Of a stretch of 64,000 nt of DNA, positions 59,280 to 64,000 are shown in pieces. Location of the stretch: assembly GCA_025403435.1 (NCBI GenBank), contig CM046330.1, forward strand, positions 22,280,239-22,344,238, given 5' to 3'. Source of the DNA: Artocarpus heterophyllus (Eukaryota > Streptophyta > Magnoliopsida > Rosales > Moraceae). The position numbers and the translations under genes were made by a program. Positions within the stretch are counted from its first letter, which is position 1. Each line of letters starts with the position of its first letter. The notes under the pieces were generated by a model, which worked only from the letters and a program-made list of their open reading frames with translations, had not been told where the DNA came from and ran no database searches.

Positions 59280-62200
59280 TCAAAAACAAAACAAATGCGG
59301 ATACGACTCCCGCATACTCGACTCTAGTTCCCAAGTGGCTTCATCAACCCCATGATGCTGCCACACGACCTTAACCAACGGTATCTCACGACGACGCAAA
59401 CTGATCACCTTCCGATCGATGATCTAAATCGGCACCTCTTCGTACGTCGTATCCTCCTGAACCTACACATCGCGGAATGAAACTATCTTACCTTGCTCAG
59501 GAGGACACTTCCTAAGCATCGACACATGAAACACATTGTGAACATGAGAAAGTTCGGGCGGAAGATCAAGCCGATAAGCGACCACACCAACACGCTGAGT
59601 GATCTCGAACGGCCCATTGTACCTTGGAGCAAGCTTCCCACTCACTCCAAACCGCATAGTTCCCTTACGAGGCGATACCCTCAAGAGAACGAAATCTCCA
59701 ACCGTGAACTCTAAGGGCCTACATCTCCTATCCGCGTAACTCTTCTGCCGACTCTGAGCTGCCCTCAACCGATCTCGAATCACCGCGACTTTCTCGTTGC
59801 TATCACGAATCTCATCCGGCCCAAGAATAACTCTATCTTCCGGCTCGGCCCAACACACAGGTGACCGACATGGTCGCCCATACAACGCCTCAAATGGTGC
59901 CATACCGATACTCGTCTGATAATTATTGTTGTACGTGAACTCTGCCAAATGCAAACATTGCTTCCAATTTTCGCCGAAGTCCAATGCACAGGTACGTAGC
60001 ATATCCTAGAGAACTTAAATAACCCGCTCAGACTGCCCATCAGTCTGAGGATGAAACGCCAAACTGAAATTCAAATCCGCACCTAAAGCCTCCTGAAAAC
60101 TCCTCCAGTACTTAGCATTAAACTTGGTGTCTCGATCAGAGGTGATGGACAAAGGAACTCCATGCAACCTCACAATGTTCTGCATATACAACTCCCCAAG
60201 AATCCTTCCTAGAACACGTCGACCTAAACGGAATGAAATGCTGCCGATTTCGTCAACCTATCGACTACAACCCAAACCTGCATCATGCCGCTGCTCCGTC
60301 CTCGGCAAACCTGTGAGGAAATCCATCGTCACATGCTCCCATTTCCACCCTGGAATAGGAAGCGGCTGAAGCTGACCTGCAGGCTTCTGATGCTCGGCTT
60401 TCACCTGAAGACATGTCGAACACTTGGCCACGTACTCGCGAACATCTTTCTTCATGCCTCTCCACCAATAGTGCCTCTTCAAATCACGATACATCTTGGT
60501 GCTCCCCGGATGAATAGCGAACTGAGACCTATGAGCTTCATCTAGAACGGCTTTCGTCACCTTCGGCGATAACTGGAACTGCAAGACGCTCCCGAAGTAC
60601 AACGATCCATCTGCATGCACGCTCCATTCTTCAAACTGCTCCCCGTTCTGAATCCGCGACCAAATCCCCTGCAAATGTCGATCCTGCCACTGACCTTGCT
60701 TCACCATCCGAACAAGAGCTGGAGTCGCTTTCCACGTGATATAACAAAACTCGATCACCGTCTTCATGATACGTAAGCCGATACTCACTCACTGTCGCAT
60801 CCCTGCTCCAGTCCTCAAAAATCAAACAAGCGAGAATCCCTGAAGACTTTCTGCTAAGCGTGTCTGCGACCACATTAGCTTTCCCGGGATGATACTGCAA
60901 CGCAAAATCATAATCCTCCATATACTCTACCCATCTACGCTGCCTCAAATTAAGATCCCTCTGAGTAAACAGATACCTCAAACTCTTGTGATCAGAGAAG
61001 ACCTGAAATGACGTTCCATACAAATAACACCTCCAAATCTTCAGCGCGTGAGTCACCGCTGTGAGCTCTAAATCATGAGTAGGATAATTCCGCTCATGAG
61101 GTCGTAGCTATCTCGATCTGTACGCAACCACACGTTCATGCTGCATCAACACGTATCCAAGTCCGCGTCCTGAAGCATCCTCATAAACCTCATACGGCTC
61201 GTCACTGCTAGGAATAACTAACACTGGAGCTGAAGTCAACCGGTTCTTCAATTCCTGAAAAGCCAGCTCACAATCTTCGTTCCACTCAAACCTGACATTT
61301 TTCTTGATCAATCTCGTCAACGGAGCTGCAATCTTCAAAAAATCCTTTACAAATTTCCTGTAATATCCAGCAAGACCCAAGAAGCTGCGAATCTCCGCTA
61401 CATTCCTTGGTCGTTCCCACTCCAATATAGCTTCAATCTTGGATGGATCCACAGAAATACCATGCTCCGAGATAACATGACCCAAAAACTTGACCTCAGT
61501 CAACCAAAACTCACACTTTTCCCTCTTAGCATACAACTGGTGCTCCCGCAGAGTCTGAAGCACGATTCGAAGATGCTGCTCATGCTCCTGCCAAGTCTTA
61601 GAATACACAAGAATGTCATCGATGAACACGATCACGAACTGATCCAGATACGACCTAAATATCCTATTCATCAAATCCATAAAAGCTACCGGAGCATTCG
61701 TCAACCCAAACGACATAACCAAGAACTCAAAGTGCCCATACCGAGTCCTAAAAGCTGTCTTAGGAATATCCTCTTCCTTGATCCTGAGCTGATGATAACC
61801 TGAACGCAAATCAATCTTCAAGAAGTACCGCGAACCTCCCAACTGATCAAACAACTCATCAATCCTGGGCAAGGGATACTTGTTCTTCACCGTAACACGG
61901 TTTAGCTACCGATAATCCACACATAACCTGAGAGTCCCATCATGCTTCTTAGCAAACAAAACCGGTGCTCCCCACGGAGATGTGCTATTCTGAATATATC
62001 CTTTATCAGCAAGCTCCTGAAGTTGCTTCCTCAATTCTTTCATTTCTGCCGCTGCCATCCGATAAGGTGCCATAGAAATCGGTGCTGTCCCTGGAAACAA
62101 CTCGATACCAAACTCAATATCCCGATACGGTGGTAGTCCTGGCAACTCGTCGGGGAAGACATCCTCGAACTCATCAACCACCAAAATCGCTACACTGCCA

Positions 62201-63876
62201 CTCGACACATAGGGCTCGCAATCTAGATTGGCAAGAAAAGCACAACAACCTAGATTCCTTCGCCTTCTTAGACACGACTTCATGAGACGCTCATTCATTA
62301 ATCAATCACCACCACCCTGGTAAGTGATCACCGTCCCCCTATCAGACACTAGGGTCACTTTTCTAAGTTGGCAGTCCACGACTTCACTATACCTGGACAA
62401 CCAGTCCATCCCTAGAATTACATCATAGGAGCTCATGGGGAGTACAATCAAATCACTTTTCAAAATCTCATCCCCAATCTTTATTTTACAAGATTTACAC
62501 ATACAATTTACACACACCCGCCCCAAGGGAGAAGTTATAACTAGGGGTTCCTTAAACTCTTCTACTTCTAATCCCAAGGCATGTACAAAAGAACTCGAAA
62601 TGAGAGAATGAGAGGCACCGGTATCAAATAAAACGCGAGCTAGAGATCTAGAAACCAAAACCATACCATCGACAACCGCGTTACCAGTCTGAGAATCTGA
62701 CCCTCCAGATGCCATCGCATGAACCTGCACTGGCGCTTTTCCTTTTCCTCTACCGACATTGCTGGGTCCTGCATTATTCGGTCGATACTGCTGAGATGGA
62801 GATGACTGCACACTACCTGTACTCGGAGCTCTATATTGAGGAACACTACGCTGAAAATACTGCGGCTGCTGTCCCCGTGCCGGATATGAGAATTGCTGAG
62901 GAGAAAACTGCGGATACTGCAACTGCGGGTACTGCAGAGGTGGAGGTAGGGTCTGAGGCTGAGGCTGAGATGAACGACTGGCATCCTCCCCGGTCTGCGA
63001 TCCAAGACGAGCACTCCTGATTGGGCAATTCCTCTTGATGTGTCCGGGCTGCTGACAGAAATGACAATGGAAGCTGTAGGGATTGCTGCGCCCGCTGCCA
63101 GACGAACTGCTGCTACCACTGGTCGCACCGCCTTGCTTGCCTTTCCCCGGAGCTGGACGACTACTGGTTCTCTTCCTGCCACTCCTCTGCGGTCCTCCTG
63201 AAGCCTTGGCTCGATCTTCACAATACTGTACGTAATCATTCTCCACGGAGATCGCCGACGACACAAGCTCTCCGAAACTCCTAAGCCGTAGAGCAACCAA
63301 CTGCCGCCGAATAGGAGCCTTGAGTCCCTCCTGAAACTTGATGCATTTCTCACGCTCCGATGCCACAGCTGATGGAGCAAACCTAGCCAACTCGCTAAAC
63401 TTCGCCTCATACTCCCGAACTGACATATCACCCTGCTGCAATCTATAAAACTCAGCTGCCTTCTGATCTCGATACCCCTGCGGAAAATACCGATCATAGA
63501 ACAGCTCCTCGAACTTGTCCCAACTGATATTGCCACCGCGCTCCAGACGCTTAGTTTGTTTCCACCAGGTGTTGGCGCCACCCTCGAGCTTATACGCCGC
63601 AAACTCCACACGATACTCCTCAGGCACACCAAGGGTATCAAGATGCTTCAAGATCGAATCCAACCAATACTCTGCTAACTGCGGATCCCCATTGCCATCA
63701 AAAGTCGGAATAGACGCCCGCCGAAATTCCTTAAAGAAAGCATGCCGACTACCAACACTGGAGTCTTCCGGTCTAGTCCTGGCTGCCATCTGCCGGAAAG
63801 CCGCCATCATAGACCTCATCAGGCCCTCATCATTTCCGAACTCCGCGTCAGCTGTCGAATGACGTCTAGGTGCCAT
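59280..63876 (-). pseudogene. Element D gag-pol with chromodomain
   Basis: gag starts MAPRRHSTADAEFGND (63876), with capsid motifs (YRLQQGDMSVREYEAKF), a CCHC knuckle CHFCQQPGHIKRNC (about 63050) and protease DTGASHSLI (about 62620). RT has [13 protein letters not shown] and [10 protein letters not shown] (about 61600), RNase [11 protein letters not shown], integrase HPGSTKMYRDL and CSTCLQVKAEH (about 60410-60510), then MAPFEALYGRP, and a chromodomain with DTTYEEVP and VDEATWELE ending at 59280. In-frame stops at 62302, about 61905, about 61107 and 59463; frame changes near 60780, near 60285 and before 60002. The first 870 codons share one frame, so it is the least decayed pol here. GC content is much higher than the LTRs. 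Confidence 0.88.
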
Positions 63877-63966
63877 TCTCTCACTTCTGAAAACAAAATT
63901 TGGACTGTCAGATGTATTTCATTGTCAAACCTATGTGTGCACAATTCCCAAGGTTCATAACCTTGA

Positions 63967-63978
63967 GCTCTGATACCA
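63967..63978 (-). other. Element D primer-binding site (tRNA-Met)
   Basis: Sense TGGTATCAGAGC, three bases from the LTR start. Confidence 0.88.
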
Positions 63979-63981
63979 TTC

Positions 63982-64000
63982 TGTCACGCCCCGGAGTACG
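63982..64000 (-). repeat. Element D 5' LTR, first 19 bases
   Basis: Identical to 57076-57094; continues beyond the window. Confidence 0.88.

Larger units (their letters stand above)
57076..64000 (-). mobile_element. Element D: Ty3/gypsy chromovirus, 5' LTR truncated by the window
   Basis: 3' LTR 57076-59232; polypurine tract, gag-pol and PBS follow in minus-strand order; the 5' LTR begins at 63982 with TGTCACGCCCCGGAGTACG, identical to the first 19 bases of the 3' LTR. The left flank is AGAAG; the matching duplication would be outside the window. It lies 215 bp upstream of the dioxygenase ATG in the same orientation. Confidence 0.92.

Noticed and set aside
62640..63641. 333-codon minus-strand frame
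   Set aside because: It is a shifted-frame shadow of the element D gag, which has recognisable capsid and knuckle motifs in the other frame.

Overview
This is nuclear DNA from a eudicot plant. It is AT-rich (except a GC-richer block near 59.3-64 kb), carries spliced plant genes with GT-AG introns, and is mostly LTR retrotransposons primed by initiator tRNA-Met. The species cannot be named from the sequence. I recognise two host genes, both broken: a GL3/EGL3-type (subgroup IIIf) bHLH transcription factor on the plus strand (exons between 17837 and 52795) and a GA20-oxidase-like 2-oxoglutarate/Fe(II) dioxygenase on the minus strand (55542-56860).

Layout. 1-2200: decayed minus-strand Ty3/gypsy gag-protease (element E) and its leader. 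2883-4444: an isolated copia-type LTR. 4445-7660: decayed minus-strand Ty1/copia gag-pol (element F), split by a 532-bp MITE with TTA target duplication. 7661-17600: gene-free DNA with MITEs, a 90-bp tandem duplication and a solo LTR (9460-11583, TSD GGTTG). 17617-19189: promoter, uORF and first exons of the bHLH gene. 19536-49835: three nested elements inside that gene. 50082-52795: the remaining bHLH exons. 52796-55541: intergenic with MITEs. 55542-56860: dioxygenase. 57076-64000: a chromovirus-like gypsy (element D) whose 5' LTR is cut by the window edge.

Nest. Copia B (TSD AACTG) sits in a bHLH intron. Copia A (TSD ATTAT/ATTTT) sits in B's RNase H region. Gypsy C sits in A's 3' LTR. LTR-pair differences in 120-bp samples are 7 (B), 4 (A) and 3 (C), the order nesting requires. 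All three, and D, run on the minus strand.

Most unusual signal: GC-rich arrays of the quasi-palindrome GTTCGGC-CT-GCCGAAC, usually spaced 20-23 bp (with 26-27-bp exceptions). They occur in the LTRs of one copia (A) and two gypsy elements (C, D), and in A's untranslated leader. In A the array lies about 117 bp upstream of the TATA box; B has a cluster of perfect palindromes at a comparable promoter-proximal position. Comparison of the two LTRs of A and of C shows units were gained, lost or exchanged after insertion. A second repeated motif is shared by the gag leaders of A and B.
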